Shown here piece by piece: positions 54,340 through 64,000 of a stretch of 64,000 nt of DNA. Location of the stretch: NCBI GenBank assembly GCA_002352425.1, contig DEIK01000074.1:7559-71558 (forward strand), given 5' to 3'. The position numbers and the translations under genes are program-made. Position 1 is the first letter of the stretch, and each line of letters opens with the position of its first letter. The notes under the pieces are model-generated. The model was given only the letters and a program-made list of their open reading frames with translations. It had not been told where the DNA came from and did not search any database. Source of the stretch: Rhodobacteraceae bacterium UBA2776 (GTDB lineage Bacteria > Pseudomonadota > Alphaproteobacteria > Rhodobacterales > Rhodobacteraceae).

Positions 54340-55965
54340 ATGGCTATTACCAGTGCAAACCAACTAGAACTTTTGCAAACCGCCGAGGCGGTTGCGCGCG
54401 AGAAAATGATCGATCCCGAATTGGTGATCGAGGCGATGGAAGAGAGCCTCGCCCGTGCCGCGAAATCGCGTTACGGCATGGAAATGGACATTCGTGTGTC
54501 TATTGACCGCAAGACAGGCCGCGCCACATTCAAGCGGTTCCGCACCGTGGTTGCCGAAGAAGATCTGGAAAATTACCAAGCCGAGTTCACAATCGTTCAA
54601 GCCGGCGAATATCTGGACAACCCCAGCGTTGGCGACACTTTTGAAGAAGAAGTGCCGCCAGTTGAGATGGGCCGGATCGCGGCGCAATCGGCCAAGCAAG
54701 TGATCTTGCAAAAGGTGCGCGAAGCCGAGCGTGATCGTCAGTTCGAAGAGTTTCAAGACCGCGCGGGCACCATCATCAACGGTGTGGTCAAACGCGAAGA
54801 GTACGGCAATGTCATTGTTGATGTGGGCCGTGGCGAAGGCATCCTGCGCCGCAATGAGAAAATTGGCCGCGAAAGCTATCGCCCCAATGATCGCATTCGT
54901 TGCTACATTAAAGATGTGCGTCGCGAAGTCCGCGGTCCGCAGATTTTCCTATCGCGCACCGATCCACAGTTCATGGCCGAACTGTTCAAAATGGAAGTGC
55001 CTGAAATCTACGATAACATCATTGAAATCAAGGCTGTTGCCCGTGACCCGGGCTCGCGCGCCAAAATTGCTGTGATCTCGTATGACGGCTCCATCGACCC
55101 TGTCGGTGCTTGCGTTGGTATGCGCGGTAGCCGTGTTCAGGCCGTCGTGAACGAGTTGCAGGGCGAAAAAATCGACATCATCCCATGGAATGAAGATGCG
55201 CCGACGTTCCTTGTGAACGCGTTGCAGCCTGCCGAAGTGACCAAGGTTGTTTTGGATGAGGAAGCCGAGCGTATTGAGGTTGTTGTTCCAGACGAACAAC
55301 TTTCGCTGGCCATTGGCCGCCGTGGTCAAAATGTGCGTCTTGCCAGTCAGCTGACAGGGTTGGACATCGACATTCTGACCGAAGCCGAAGAATCTGAGCG
55401 TCGTCAAAAAGAATTCACCGAACGCACGAGCCTGTTTATGGCGGCGCTTGATGTTGACGAATTTTTCTCGCAACTTTTGGTTGCCGAAGGTTTCACGTCG
55501 CTTGAAGAAGTTGCTTACGTTGAGGTTGAAGAGCTGCTGGTCATCGACGGTGTTGATGAGGCCACAGCTGGTGAACTTCAGGCCCGTGCGCGGGACAATC
55601 TGGAAGCCGCCAACAAACGCGCAATGGATCACGCCCGCGAATTGGGTGTCGAGGATAGCCTTGTGGCATTTGAGGGCCTGACCCCACAGATGTTGGAAGC
55701 GCTGGGCGAAGATGGCGTTAAAACACTGGAAGATTTCGCGACCTGCGCCGATTGGGAATTGTCTGGCGGCTGGACCACAGTGAATGGCGAGCGCATCAAA
55801 GACGAAGGCGTGCTGGAAAAATTCGATGTGTCACTAGAAGAAGCGCAAAACATGGTTATGACCGCGCGTATTTCACTGGGCTGGGTTGATCCCGCCGATT
55901 TGGTGTCCGAGGAAGACGCAGAGACAGACGAAGACGGCGAAACAACAGCGGAGACTGAGGTCTGA
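54340..55965 (+). CDS. nusA: transcription termination/antitermination factor NusA
   Basis: A 541-residue NusA. The N-terminal RNA-polymerase-binding domain (1-130) is followed by S1 (GVVKREEYGNVIVDVGRGEG), KH1 (DPGSRAKIAVISYD...GACVGMRGSR) and KH2 (AIGRRGQNVRLASQLTG). C-terminal acidic repeats follow, with VEELLVIDGVDEATAGELQ and FEGLTPQMLEALGEDGVKTL. The start is ATG 54340, one base after the rimP stop. The length fits alphaproteobacterial NusA. Confidence 0.97.
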   Translation: MAITSANQLELLQTAEAVAREKMIDPELVIEAMEESLARAAKSRYGMEMDIRVSIDRKTGRATFKRFRTVVAEEDLENYQAEFTIVQAGEYLDNPSVGDTFEEEVPPVEMGRIAAQSAKQVILQKVREAERDRQFEEFQDRAGTIINGVVKREEYGNVIVDVGRGEGILRRNEKIGRESYRPNDRIRCYIKDVRREVRGPQIFLSRTDPQFMAELFKMEVPEIYDNIIEIKAVARDPGSRAKIAVISYDGSIDPVGACVGMRGSRVQAVVNELQGEKIDIIPWNEDAPTFLVNALQPAEVTKVVLDEEAERIEVVVPDEQLSLAIGRRGQNVRLASQLTGLDIDILTEAEESERRQKEFTERTSLFMAALDVDEFFSQLLVAEGFTSLEEVAYVEVEELLVIDGVDEATAGELQARARDNLEAANKRAMDHARELGVEDSLVAFEGLTPQMLEALGEDGVKTLEDFATCADWELSGGWTTVNGERIKDEGVLEKFDVSLEEAQNMVMTARISLGWVDPADLVSEEDAETDEDGETTAETEV

Positions 55966-55988
55966 TCTCAGGCCTCAGGATTTGTTGA

Positions 55989-56627
55989 ATGACTCGCGGT
56001 GGTCAAAACAAAAAACAGGATGCGTCGGAGCGGCGCTGTATCGTCACGGGCGATACACAGCCTAAATCCGGGCTGATCCGGTTTGTTGTTGGTCCAGATG
56101 ATCAGATCGTGCCGGACCTGTTGGAAAAACTTCCAGGTCGGGGGATTTGGGTCTCTGCGGATCGCAGTGTGTTGGAGCAAGCCATCAAAAAGGGGCTTTT
56201 TGCGCGCGGCGCAAAGCAGGCGGTAAATGTGCCGGATGGGTTGATTGATGCAGTTGAAGCTGGCCTAACGCGGCGGGTGATTGAATTGATTTCACTGACC
56301 CGCAAATCCAGTCGCGCAGTGATGGGGTATGAAAAGGTCAAAAGCTGGCTGGCGCAAGAACGCGCGCGGGTTTTGATCCAGGCGAGTGACGGTTCTATAC
56401 GCGGCAAAACCAAGCTGCGTGCCCCCGAGGGCAACAACAGTTTTATCGGGGTTTTGACGGGGAGCGAATTGGGTTTGGCTTTTGGTCGGGAAAATGTGAT
56501 ACATGGCGCGCTTGCGGCTGGTGGACTCACAAAACGTGTTGTAGAGGAAGCAGCAAAGCTTAGCGGCTTGCGCAGAAATTCTGGTGGAAATGCCACCAAG
56601 AAGGGTTTGAGGACCACAGATGAGTGA
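55989..56627 (+). CDS. YlxR-L7Ae RNA-binding protein
   Basis: A 212-residue protein with a YlxR (DUF448) domain at the N-terminus ([32 protein letters not shown]) and an L7Ae-like RNA-binding domain after it (about 95-185, with GYEKVKSWL and VLIQASDGS). Such fusions are normal between nusA and infB in alphaproteobacteria. The exact role is not known; RNA binding is inferred. It overlaps infB by 8 bases. Confidence 0.9.
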   Translation: MTRGGQNKKQDASERRCIVTGDTQPKSGLIRFVVGPDDQIVPDLLEKLPGRGIWVSADRSVLEQAIKKGLFARGAKQAVNVPDGLIDAVEAGLTRRVIELISLTRKSSRAVMGYEKVKSWLAQERARVLIQASDGSIRGKTKLRAPEGNNSFIGVLTGSELGLAFGRENVIHGALAAGGLTKRVVEEAAKLSGLRRNSGGNATKKGLRTTDE

Positions 56628-59121
56628 AAATGACGGCAAAAAGACATTGGGCGTCGGCGGCGCCCGCCCCGCGAATGTAAAGCAAAGCTTTAGTCACGGG
56701 CGTACAAAGAATGTCGTGGTGGAAACCAAGCGTAAGCGGGTTGTCGTGCCAAAGCCTGGCATGGCGAAACCGACTGTGGGCGGCACCAACAAGGTTGCGA
56801 AAAGCGATCCGGCCAAGCGCCCAGCGGGCATTTCCGATGCGGAAATGGAACGCCGGATGAAGGCGCTGAAGGTTGCCAAAGCCCGCGAAGTCGAGGACGC
56901 TGAAAAGCGCAAAGCCGAAGACGAAGCGCGCATAGCTGACCGTGAACGCCGCAAAGCCGAGGCCGAAGAAAAAGAGCGCGCTGAAAAAGAGCGTGAGGAC
57001 CGTCTGAAAGCCAAGGCTGCAGATGAAGAGCGCAAGCGCGTTGAAGCTGCCGAAGCGGAAAGCCGTGCCAAGGCTGCTGAAAAACCCGTTGTTGCGGACG
57101 CTGGTGTTTCCAATGAAGCGCCTCGTGGTGCTGGGGCTGGCAAGCCCTCCTCGGCCCCTCGTAAGGCGGACCAAGAAGCCCGTGATCGTCAGAACAAAGG
57201 CGGCAAAGGCCGTGATGATGGTCGCCGCGCAGGCAAGCTGACGCTGAACCAAGCATTGTCCGGTGACCGTGGGCGTCAACGCTCAATGGCTGCAATCAAA
57301 CGCAAGCAAGAACGTGCACGTCTCAAGGCGCTGGGCGGCACAGTTGAGCATGAAAAAGTGATCCGTGACGTTCAGGTTCCAGAGGCGATTGTTGTTTCGG
57401 AACTTGCCAACCGTATGGCTGAACGTGTGGCTGATGTTGTTAAATCGCTCATGAACATGGGTATGATGGTGACACAGAACCAATCTATCGACGCTGATAC
57501 CGCGGAATTGATTGTTGAAGAATTCGGTCACAAAATCATGCGGGTCTCTGACGCAGACGTTGAGGATGTGATCCACGCCGTTGAAGACAAAGACGAAGAT
57601 CTGCAAACGCGCCCACCGGTTATCACCGTTATGGGCCATGTTGACCACGGGAAAACCTCGTTGCTGGACGCAATCCGCAACGCCAAGGTTGTATCGGGCG
57701 AAGCGGGCGGTATCACGCAGCATATCGGTGCTTATCAGGTGAAAACTGATGACGATAAGAAGCTGACCTTCTTGGATACGCCTGGCCACGCCGCGTTTAC
57801 CTCCATGCGGTCACGCGGGGCCCAAGTGACGGACATCGTTATTTTGGTGGTGGCGGCGGATGACGCTGTAATGCCGCAAACGATCGAAGCCATCCACCAC
57901 GCCAAAGCGGCGGGCGTGCCGATGATCGTTGCGATCAACAAAATTGACCGCCCTAACGCCAACCCTGACAAAGTGCGCGCAGATCTATTGCAGCACGAAG
58001 TTATCGTTGAGAAAATGTCAGGCGAAGTGCTCGACGTCGAAGTTTCGGCGATCAACGGCACGGGCTTGGATGTGCTGTTGGAAAACATCGGCTTGCAGGC
58101 TGAATTGCTTGATCTCAAGGCCAACCCCGATCGCGCCGCTTCTGGCGCTGTGATCGAGGCGCAGTTGGATGTGGGTCGTGGTCCTGTTGCAACCGTTCTG
58201 GTTCAAAACGGTACTTTGCGTCGCGGTGACATTTTTGTTGTTGGTGAGCAGTTCGGTCGCGTCCGCGCATTGATCAACGATCAAGGCGAGCGCATTGAAG
58301 AAGCTGGCCCATCTGTTCCGGTTGAAGTTTTGGGCCTGAACGGCACGCCAGAGGCTGGCGATGTTTTGAACGTTGTGGAAACCGAGGCACAGGCCCGCGA
58401 GATTGCTGAATTCCGTGCCCATGCCGCCAAGGAAAAACGTGCCGCTGTTGGGGCTGCCACCACGCTAGAACAGCTGATGGAGAACGCCAAAGCCAGCGAG
58501 AATATGGCCGAGATGCCAATCTTGGTGAAGGCTGACGTTCAGGGTTCTGCCGAAGCGATCACCCAAGCCATGGCTAAGATCGGCAATGACGAGGTTCGCG
58601 TTCGTGTGCTGCACTCCGGTGTTGGCGCGATTACGGAATCCGACATTGGTTTGGCCGAAGCCTCGGGCGCACCTGTGTTTGGATTTAACGTGCGGGCCAA
58701 TGCCTCGGCACGGAATACGGCCAACCAAAAAGGCATCGAGATCCGCTATTACTCAGTGATCTACGATCTGGTGGACGACGTGAAGGCGGCCGCATCTGGC
58801 CTGCTAAGTGCCGAAATCCGCGAGAGCTTTATCGGCTACGCGAAAATCCAGGAAGTGTTCAAAGTTACCGGTGTTGGCAAAGTTGCTGGTTGTCTGGTGA
58901 CCGAGGGTGTTGCGCGCCGTTCCGCGGGTGTTCGCCTGTTGCGCGATGACGTGGTGATCCATGAGGGCACGCTGAAAACGCTTAAGCGCTTCAAGGACGA
59001 AGTGGCCGAAGTACAGTCAGGTCAAGAATGCGGTATGGCATTTGAAAAATACGATGATATTCGCGCTGGCGATGTCATCGAGATTTTCGAGCGTCAAGAG
59101 ATTGAACGCTCGCTCGAGTGA
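56620..59121 (+). CDS. infB: translation initiation factor IF-2
   Basis: An 833-residue IF-2, the GTPase placing initiator tRNA on the 30S subunit. Residues 1-215 are Lys/Glu/Ala-rich with a long charged coiled coil (about 70-155). IF2-N follows (about 250-300, with [20 protein letters not shown]). The G domain has [20 protein letters not shown] and NKIDRP. Domains II-IV close the protein, with [18 protein letters not shown] precedes the ATG. A terminator follows it. Confidence 0.98.
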   Translation: MSENDGKKTLGVGGARPANVKQSFSHGRTKNVVVETKRKRVVVPKPGMAKPTVGGTNKVAKSDPAKRPAGISDAEMERRMKALKVAKAREVEDAEKRKAEDEARIADRERRKAEAEEKERAEKEREDRLKAKAADEERKRVEAAEAESRAKAAEKPVVADAGVSNEAPRGAGAGKPSSAPRKADQEARDRQNKGGKGRDDGRRAGKLTLNQALSGDRGRQRSMAAIKRKQERARLKALGGTVEHEKVIRDVQVPEAIVVSELANRMAERVADVVKSLMNMGMMVTQNQSIDADTAELIVEEFGHKIMRVSDADVEDVIHAVEDKDEDLQTRPPVITVMGHVDHGKTSLLDAIRNAKVVSGEAGGITQHIGAYQVKTDDDKKLTFLDTPGHAAFTSMRSRGAQVTDIVILVVAADDAVMPQTIEAIHHAKAAGVPMIVAINKIDRPNANPDKVRADLLQHEVIVEKMSGEVLDVEVSAINGTGLDVLLENIGLQAELLDLKANPDRAASGAVIEAQLDVGRGPVATVLVQNGTLRRGDIFVVGEQFGRVRALINDQGERIEEAGPSVPVEVLGLNGTPEAGDVLNVVETEAQAREIAEFRAHAAKEKRAAVGAATTLEQLMENAKASENMAEMPILVKADVQGSAEAITQAMAKIGNDEVRVRVLHSGVGAITESDIGLAEASGAPVFGFNVRANASARNTANQKGIEIRYYSVIYDLVDDVKAAASGLLSAEIRESFIGYAKIQEVFKVTGVGKVAGCLVTEGVARRSAGVRLLRDDVVIHEGTLKTLKRFKDEVAEVQSGQECGMAFEKYDDIRAGDVIEIFERQEIERSLE

Positions 59122-59146
59122 TCAAAACGCCGATATGAATTGAATT

Positions 59147-59176
59147 GGGGGGTGCTGCGGCGCCCCCCTTTTTTAT
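59147..59176 (+). terminator. Rho-independent terminator after infB
   Basis: GGGGGG pairs with CCCCCC (59147-59152 with 59163-59168) around a ten-base region that can extend the stem, followed by a run of T. It ends 25 bases after the infB stop and precedes the end of the convergent epimerase gene. Confidence 0.9.
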
Positions 59177-60126
59177 TTCAGAGAGTTCAGCGTACGCTCC
59201 AGCCCGTCATGTAACGTGTAGGGCGCCTTGAACCCGTCCAATTCATGCTTGGCGGTGGCAAAGCTGGTGGAGGAGGTGAATTTTTGCACCCGAATCCTGC
59301 TGATCGGCAACTTCTTTCCCGTCAGTTTGGTCACCACATCCGCAGTCCAACCCAATGCCAGTCCTAGCCATTTTGGCAAACGTAGCCCAACACCATTTTT
59401 CCCCAGCATGTTTTTGCGCACATCAGCGACCAGTGTGTTCATGTCATAATCAGGCGTGTCGACGTAGTTGAAAACGCCATAAGTGGTTTTGGTGGTCACA
59501 CAGGTTAGTAAAAACGCGGCAATATTTTGCACGTAGGCCATGGATTTTTGATTGTTTCCATCGCCAACCATTAGGAAACGTCCGGAAGTGATTTGCTTGA
59601 TCAGGTTATAGACGTTGCCGCGATTGCCTTCTCCAAACACCACGGTCGGGCGCACAACCAGCAGCGCCCGTTCCTCGGGATTTTCACCGCGCCACTGTTC
59701 AAGTTGCTCTTCGGCCTGATATTTGGATTTCCCATAGGCGTTGAATGGATTGATCGCGCCGGTTTCGCCCGTTCCATTTTTGGCGAAGCCATAGACCGCC
59801 ACCGAGCTGGCGAAAATGATCTTTTGGATCCCTTTATCGGCGCAAACTTCGGTCAAGGTTTTTGTACCAAATACGTTGGTCTGAAAATATTCATTCGGAT
59901 CGGAAACATCGTCGGTATGCACGGCGGCCAAGTTGACAACAACCTGTCCTGTGATGGTGCCCTGCAGGCTGTTTTTGTCGCGAATGTCGCCAATTTTGGT
60001 CTTGTCGGGAAACAGCGGGCTTGGGACTAAATCAATGATTTCAAATGGCATCTGGCGGTCGGCCAATATTTGACAAAGGACTGTTCCGATGAAGCCAGAA
60101 CCACCTATGATTGTAATTTTATTCAT
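59173..60126 (-). CDS. NAD-dependent epimerase/dehydratase (extended SDR)
   Basis: A 317-residue extended SDR. The dinucleotide motif is IIGGSGFIGTVLCQIL, with VVNLAAVHTDD and FASSVAVYG after it. The catalytic pair is in FNAYGKSKYQAE (YxxxK). Such proteins act on nucleotide sugars, most often as 4-epimerases or dehydratases; the substrate is not certain. It is divergent from a priming sugar-phosphate transferase, so it probably makes or adjusts that sugar nucleotide. Confidence 0.85.
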   Translation of the reverse strand: MNKITIIGGSGFIGTVLCQILADRQMPFEIIDLVPSPLFPDKTKIGDIRDKNSLQGTITGQVVVNLAAVHTDDVSDPNEYFQTNVFGTKTLTEVCADKGIQKIIFASSVAVYGFAKNGTGETGAINPFNAYGKSKYQAEEQLEQWRGENPEERALLVVRPTVVFGEGNRGNVYNLIKQITSGRFLMVGDGNNQKSMAYVQNIAAFLLTCVTTKTTYGVFNYVDTPDYDMNTLVADVRKNMLGKNGVGLRLPKWLGLALGWTADVVTKLTGKKLPISRIRVQKFTSSTSFATAKHELDGFKAPYTLHDGLERTLNSLK

Positions 60127-60391
60127 ATTGCCTCGACTCTGAACCGCTATTTTCTACGAAAAAGGCCCGCGTTAGGGCATACGGCTTTTGGGCCTGTTTT
60201 GATTTTGTCATTCAGGGACTGGAATTGAAAGGGGTGTTCTGAGATGTAGAGGGCCGTAAATTCGGTTTGCACACGCAGAAAACCGCCGACCTCGATCGGT
60301 ATCCCCATTTACTATTTTCCCTTTTTCAGGCATAAGTGGCGTTGCACACTGTATTTTTTGCCTGACGTGTGCATTCAACCTGGGGGCTGAA

Positions 60392-61045
60392 TTGACAGTA
60401 TATGTATCCGATAGACAGATTGCAAAAGCGAGCAAAGTTGCTACTGCGATTGGTGGATCGCCCTTGTTTTGGGCCTCAAAGCGTTGTTTTGATATTGTAA
60501 CGAGTCTGCTTTTGCTGCCCCTTTTGGCCCTGTTTGCTATTATCCTCCTAGTTGTGAATCCTTTTGCGAATCGTGGGCCGCTGTTTTTCGTCCAAATCCG
60601 TATGGGGCGGGATTGTCGTGCTTTCAAAGCCTATAAATTCCGTACAATGCATGGGGAAAAGATGGTTCGTAGAGGGCCAAATGACCCGATTGAGAGCTGT
60701 GGGATCACAAATTTTGGTAAATTCTTACGCAAAACCCGCATTGATGAACTGCCGCAAATTCTGAATGTTTTACAGGGAAAAATGAGCTTGATCGGGCCGC
60801 GTCCGGATTTCTTTACCCATGCTCGTGCATTTGTGCGCGCCATTCCGGAATACCGCGACCGTCATCGCATTCGCCCTGGTATTTCCGGTCTTGCACAGGT
60901 CGAGTTGGGCTATGCGGAAGGGTTCGCTGAAACCCGCACGAAGGCCCAGGCAGATCTATACTATATCAAAAACGCTGGCTTCCTTTTGGAGCTGCGTTTG
61001 ATCGGCAAAACCATCACCACAATCCTGACCAAAGCCGGCGTTTAA
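60392..61045 (+). CDS. undecaprenyl-phosphate sugar phosphotransferase (priming glycosyltransferase)
   Basis: A 217-residue bacterial sugar transferase of the PglC/WcaJ C-terminal type, moving a sugar phosphate from a nucleotide sugar to a lipid carrier. A membrane segment (VTSLLLLPLLALFAIILLVV) is followed by AYKFRTMH, LRKTRIDELPQILNVLQG, MSLIGPRPDFFTH and RIRPGISGLAQVE. The start is TTG at 60392 with GGGGG upstream and a stop just before it. It lacks the extra N-terminal membrane domain of full-length WcaJ. It probably starts the glycan whose other genes are upstream of nusA. Confidence 0.9.
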   Translation: MTVYVSDRQIAKASKVATAIGGSPLFWASKRCFDIVTSLLLLPLLALFAIILLVVNPFANRGPLFFVQIRMGRDCRAFKAYKFRTMHGEKMVRRGPNDPIESCGITNFGKFLRKTRIDELPQILNVLQGKMSLIGPRPDFFTHARAFVRAIPEYRDRHRIRPGISGLAQVELGYAEGFAETRTKAQADLYYIKNAGFLLELRLIGKTITTILTKAGV

Positions 61046-61050
61046 ACCCG

Positions 61051-61449
61051 CTACAGCCAATCGCGCAATACTGGAATAAGCGGCAGGTCTGCGGCCGGCA
61101 TTGGGTAGTCGCGCAGGTTTTTGACATGCACCCATTTCAGGATTTGGCCCTCTTTGGGCTGCGGCGTGCCCTGCCATTTGCGACAGGCGAACAGCGGCAT
61201 GATTAGATGAAAGTCATCGTAGCTGTGGCTGGCAAATGTCAGCGGGGCCAGACAACTGGCCCATGTGTCGATGCCCAATTCTTCCTGTAACTCGCGGATC
61301 AACGCGACCTCTGGGGTTTCGCCCTCTTCGACTTTGCCGCCTGGAAATTCCCACAGGCCGGCCATTGATTTGCCCGCAGGCCGTTGGGCTAACAAAATGC
61401 GCCCATCGCGATCAATCAGCGCAACGGCAGAGACCAGCAGCGATTTCAC
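61051..61449 (-). CDS. mutT: 8-oxo-dGTP diphosphatase MutT
   Basis: A 132-residue NUDIX enzyme of the MutT kind that removes oxidised d[22 protein letters not shown] and [19 protein letters not shown] are typical, with the NUDIX box ending [27 protein letters not shown] is the usual C-terminus. The start is the GTG at 61449, which overlaps the argJ stop by 4 bases (GTGA). The pairing with argJ is common in Rhodobacterales. Confidence 0.92.
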   Translation of the reverse strand: MKSLLVSAVALIDRDGRILLAQRPAGKSMAGLWEFPGGKVEEGETPEVALIRELQEELGIDTWASCLAPLTFASHSYDDFHLIMPLFACRKWQGTPQPKEGQILKWVHVKNLRDYPMPAADLPLIPVLRDWL

Positions 61450-62666
61450 GACCGGTAATCCGCGTTGATTTCGATATAGGCATGGGTCAGGTCGCAAGTC
61501 CAAACTGTTGATTTTCCTGTGCCGATGCCCAAATCAACGGCGATCAACAATTCATCGCCTTTCATGTGCTTTGCGGCGGAGGCCTCGTCATAATCCGGTG
61601 ATACCCAGCCCTTGTCGGCGACAACGACATCGCCAAACCGTATCGACAAAAGATCGCGGTCAGCCTTGGCGCCGGATTTACCGACAGCCATCACCACGCG
61701 ACCCCAGTTCGGATCTTCGCCCGCGATAGCAGTTTTGACCAGTGGTGAGTTGGCGATCGACATGCCAACCTTATGTGCATCGGCGTCCGTGTCGGCGCCC
61801 GTTACACAAACCTCTACGAATTTAGTAGCGCCTTCGCCGTCTTTGACAACCTGATGGGCCAGATTACGCATGACGCTGTGCAGTGCGTCGGTGAAGGGGC
61901 CGGTCAGTGTTGTGACTTCGGCGGATTTTCCGGTGGCGCAAAGCAACAGCGTGTCCGAAGTGGAAGTGTCGCTGTCCACGGTGATGCAGTTGAACGTCTT
62001 GTCCGTCAGCGATGATAGCATGTCTTGCAACAGCGGCTGTGCAATTTTGGCGTCGGTGAAAATATAAACCAACATGGTCGCCATGTCGGGCGCGATCATG
62101 CCGGACCCCTTGGCAATGCCCGCAATGTTGATCACGCCTGTGTCTGTTGTGACCTGGGCGGCTGCGCCTTTTTCAAAGGTGTCCGTCGTCATGATCGCTG
62201 CGGCGGCGTCTTGGATGCGGGCAGGGGACAGGCCCTCGGCCAGCTCGGCAACTTTGGCGGTGATGCGTTCAAAGGGCAGGGGCTCGCCAATCACGCCGGT
62301 CGACGAGGAAAACACGCGATCTTGCGGCACATCCAGCGTTTCCGCGACCATTTTGGTAACGGCTGTAACGGCCTCAATGCCTTTGCCGCCGGTAAAGGCG
62401 TTAGCATTGCCCGAATTGACAACAATCGCAGCGCCGCCGTCAGACGCGGACCCCAATTTGGCCTGACAGTCCAAAACAGGGGCGGCGCGGGTGGCCGATT
62501 TGGTGAACACACCGGCTACGGATGTACCCGCACAAAGATGCGCCAACATCACGTCTGAACGCCCGCGATACTTTACTCCAGCCTCAACGGCGGCGAAAGT
62601 AACGCCGGAAATGACAGGAAGATCGGGAAAGCCGCCTTTGGGTGCCAAAGGTGATGTTTTCGCCAC
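61446..62666 (-). CDS. argJ: bifunctional ornithine acetyltransferase / N-acetylglutamate synthase
   Basis: A 406-residue ArgJ that recycles acetyl groups in arginine synthesis. The self-cleavage site is A196-T197 in [12 protein letters not shown]197 becomes the nucleophile of the beta chain. [20 protein letters not shown] and [13 protein letters not shown] are N-terminal motifs. [18 protein letters not shown] and the tail with [12 protein letters not shown] fit the family. It follows the parvulin gene and overlaps mutT by 4 bases. Confidence 0.96.
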   Translation of the reverse strand: MAKTSPLAPKGGFPDLPVISGVTFAAVEAGVKYRGRSDVMLAHLCAGTSVAGVFTKSATRAAPVLDCQAKLGSASDGGAAIVVNSGNANAFTGGKGIEAVTAVTKMVAETLDVPQDRVFSSSTGVIGEPLPFERITAKVAELAEGLSPARIQDAAAAIMTTDTFEKGAAAQVTTDTGVINIAGIAKGSGMIAPDMATMLVYIFTDAKIAQPLLQDMLSSLTDKTFNCITVDSDTSTSDTLLLCATGKSAEVTTLTGPFTDALHSVMRNLAHQVVKDGEGATKFVEVCVTGADTDADAHKVGMSIANSPLVKTAIAGEDPNWGRVVMAVGKSGAKADRDLLSIRFGDVVVADKGWVSPDYDEASAAKHMKGDELLIAVDLGIGTGKSTVWTCDLTHAYIEINADYRS

Positions 62667-62676
62667 GATATTGCTC

Positions 62677-63525
62677 CTAGTTTTCGATCAAGCTGAGGTT
62701 GCTTAGGAACGATGGATCGAGGCTGTTTTCTTCAACCCGTGTGACTTCGGCGCTTTCGGTTAGCTCGGTGATGACGCCTTCGACGACCTGCTGTTGTATC
62801 TCGGCTTCCAACTCGGCCTTGATTGACTCAAGGCTGGGCGTATCCTGCAAACGAGATTCATTCAGGATCAGAATGTGCCAGCCAAATTGGGTTTGTACGG
62901 GGCCAGATATTTCGCCCGCCTTCATCGCGACAACAGCATCCTCAAACGGTTTCACCATCATGCCGGGCCCAAACCAACCCAGACTGCCACCATTGGCGCC
63001 CGATGGACCTGTCGATTTTTCCTTGGCCAGTTCGGCGAAATCAGCGCCTTCATTCAACTGCTTTTGAATGGCTTGGGCTTCGGCTTCGGTTTCAACCAGA
63101 ATATGTGAGGCGTTGAATTCTGTGGTTGGGTCGGCATCTTTGAAACGGGCGTCATAGGCGGCCTGCAGGGCATCGTCCGTGATCGCGTTGGCGATTTTGG
63201 CGTCCAGAGCGTCTCCCGCTCGCAAACTGCGCAGCTCGTTTTCAACGGTCAGGGTGATTTGGCGCGATGGCTCGCCTTCTAGCGATTGCGACAGCACGGT
63301 TTGCTGGATCAATTGGGCCAAAATACCCTCAAACAGCACGTCATCAGGCAGGGATTTATACTGATCCGGCAGACCTGTTTTGGTGACAATCATGTGGCCA
63401 ATCGTGATGTCGACGCCATTCACTGTGGCAACAACAGTGTCTGCTGTGGTTTCCTGCGCAAAGGTTGGCAGTGCCAAACCAGCCGCCAAAACGGCCCCAA
63501 GCCAGAAATCATTACGTTTTAACAT
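62677..63525 (-). CDS. periplasmic parvulin-type peptidyl-prolyl isomerase
   Basis: A 282-residue exported PPIase. A signal peptide (WLGAVLAAGLALPTFAQE) is followed by a SurA-like N-terminal helical region and the PpiC domain (about 130-230), with FNASHILVETEAEAQAIQ, GGSLGWFGPGMMVKPF and FGWHILILNES. It helps fold outer-membrane or periplasmic proteins. The start is the ATG at 63525; earlier in-frame codons run through non-coding sequence. It is divergent from secA, whose product also serves export. Confidence 0.92.
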   Translation of the reverse strand: MLKRNDFWLGAVLAAGLALPTFAQETTADTVVATVNGVDITIGHMIVTKTGLPDQYKSLPDDVLFEGILAQLIQQTVLSQSLEGEPSRQITLTVENELRSLRAGDALDAKIANAITDDALQAAYDARFKDADPTTEFNASHILVETEAEAQAIQKQLNEGADFAELAKEKSTGPSGANGGSLGWFGPGMMVKPFEDAVVAMKAGEISGPVQTQFGWHILILNESRLQDTPSLESIKAELEAEIQQQVVEGVITELTESAEVTRVEENSLDPSFLSNLSLIEN

Positions 63526-63716
63526 CTTTTTATCCTTAGATTGGGTCACGCGGGGGTGCGCAACATTGACACTACGGTAACAGCTGATTACATCGCCAAA
63601 TGGATCTTGGCGAAGGCTTTGCTGTTTCTTCTGGGTTGTTTTAGGACGCACAGTTAGTCGGGGCAAGGGACAGTCGCACGAGAACATTTTAAGTTGATCA
63701 TTTAGGCGGAGAGAAC

Positions 63717-64000
63717 ATGCTAGGTATCGGAACACTGACCAAAAAAGTTTTTGGCACCCCGAATGATCGAAAAGTCAAAGCAACATTGCCTTTGGTTGCC
63801 AAAATTAACGCACTTGAGCCGGACTTCGTCAAGCTGTCGGATGATGAGATCAAGCAAAAAACCCAAGAACTGGCCGAGCGCGCTATGAAAGGCGAAAAGC
63901 TGGATGACCTGCTGCCCGAGGCTTTTGCCAACGTGCGCGAAGCGGCGCATCGGGCGTTGGGTTTACGAGCATTTGACACTCAGCTGATGGGCGGGATTTT
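63717..64000 (+). CDS. secA: preprotein translocase ATPase SecA, N-terminal fragment (cut by window edge)
   Basis: An open frame from the ATG at 63717 runs to the window edge, 94 codons. GGAGAG precedes it. The sequence [18 protein letters not shown], then [20 protein letters not shown] and [20 protein letters not shown], is the SecA N-terminus. It is divergent from the parvulin gene, a normal Rhodobacterales arrangement. The Walker motifs lie outside the window. Confidence 0.96.
   Translation, partial: MLGIGTLTKKVFGTPNDRKVKATLPLVAKINALEPDFVKLSDDEIKQKTQELAERAMKGEKLDDLLPEAFANVREAAHRALGLRAFDTQLMGGI

Noticed and set aside
56560..57279. 239-codon leftward open frame opposite infB
   Set aside because: It mirrors the Lys/Glu/Ala-rich IF-2 N-terminus, whose base pattern opens antisense frames.
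60127..60391. Small gene or RNA in the 265-base gap before the sugar transferase
   Set aside because: No frame with a start, ribosome-binding site and motif, and no tRNA-like fold, was seen. It is probably the divergent promoter region.

Overview
The window looks like the chromosome of an alphaproteobacterium, most likely Rhodobacterales (Roseobacter group). The evidence is gene content and order: maf-aroE-coaE-dnaQ, hemJ-rho-mnmE-mnmG-rsmG-parA-parB, rph-rdgB-hemW, hrcA-grpE, rimP-nusA-ylxR-infB, and argJ-mutT beside secA. I computed no base composition and name no genus. No tRNA, rRNA, IS element, prophage or CRISPR array was recognised.

Layout. 1-4003 carries a cut Tim44-like gene, fxsA and secB, then a tightly overlapping leftward operon maf-aroE-coaE-dnaQ. 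4004-4386 is the only gene-free stretch over 300 bases. It has several DnaA-box-like 9-mers and a TA-rich tract and is the probable replication origin. To its right, 4387-11818 is a rightward series hemJ, rho, mnmE, mnmG, rsmG, parA, parB. Two perfect 16-bp parS sites lie here, one over the start of mnmG and one inside rsmG. 11793-16331 holds a DUF454 protein, hemW, rdgB, rph, hrcA and grpE. 16328-42675 is mixed housekeeping: mutS, a malic enzyme, a PfkB kinase, msrA, argG, ilvA, an Hpt protein facing a response regulator-phosphatase, NUDIX enzymes, hslO, cca, an ABC exporter, an RNA methyltransferase, two L,D-transpeptidases flanking a CAP lipoprotein, a small exported protein, hemH, comF, grxC, a nitrilase-family amidase, a MarR regulator and ubiG. 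A frameshifted gene remnant lies beside argG.

42726-53582 begins with a proline iminopeptidase and continues as a rightward surface-glycan cluster. It has UDP-glucose dehydrogenase, two related glycosyltransferases (one with an apparent decayed second copy of the domain), a glycosyltransferase-methyltransferase fusion, a protein joining a related methyltransferase-like domain to an alpha/beta-hydrolase, a sulfotransferase-like protein without a normal P-loop, and a probable UDP-glucuronate 4-epimerase. This is the least ordinary part of the window and the best candidate for an undescribed system. After a terminator comes rimP-nusA-ylxR-infB (53763-59121). Two more glycan genes follow: an SDR epimerase and an initiating sugar-phosphate transferase. 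The window ends with mutT, argJ, a parvulin-type isomerase and the start of secA.

How the genes fit together: origin, parS, ParA and ParB form the replication/segregation hub. hemJ, hemW and hemH belong to haem metabolism. UDP-glucose to UDP-glucuronate to UDP-galacturonate is a plausible precursor route for an acidic polysaccharide. Several genes use TTG or GTG starts, and four convergent gene pairs end on an identical shared CTAG with interlocked TAG stops.
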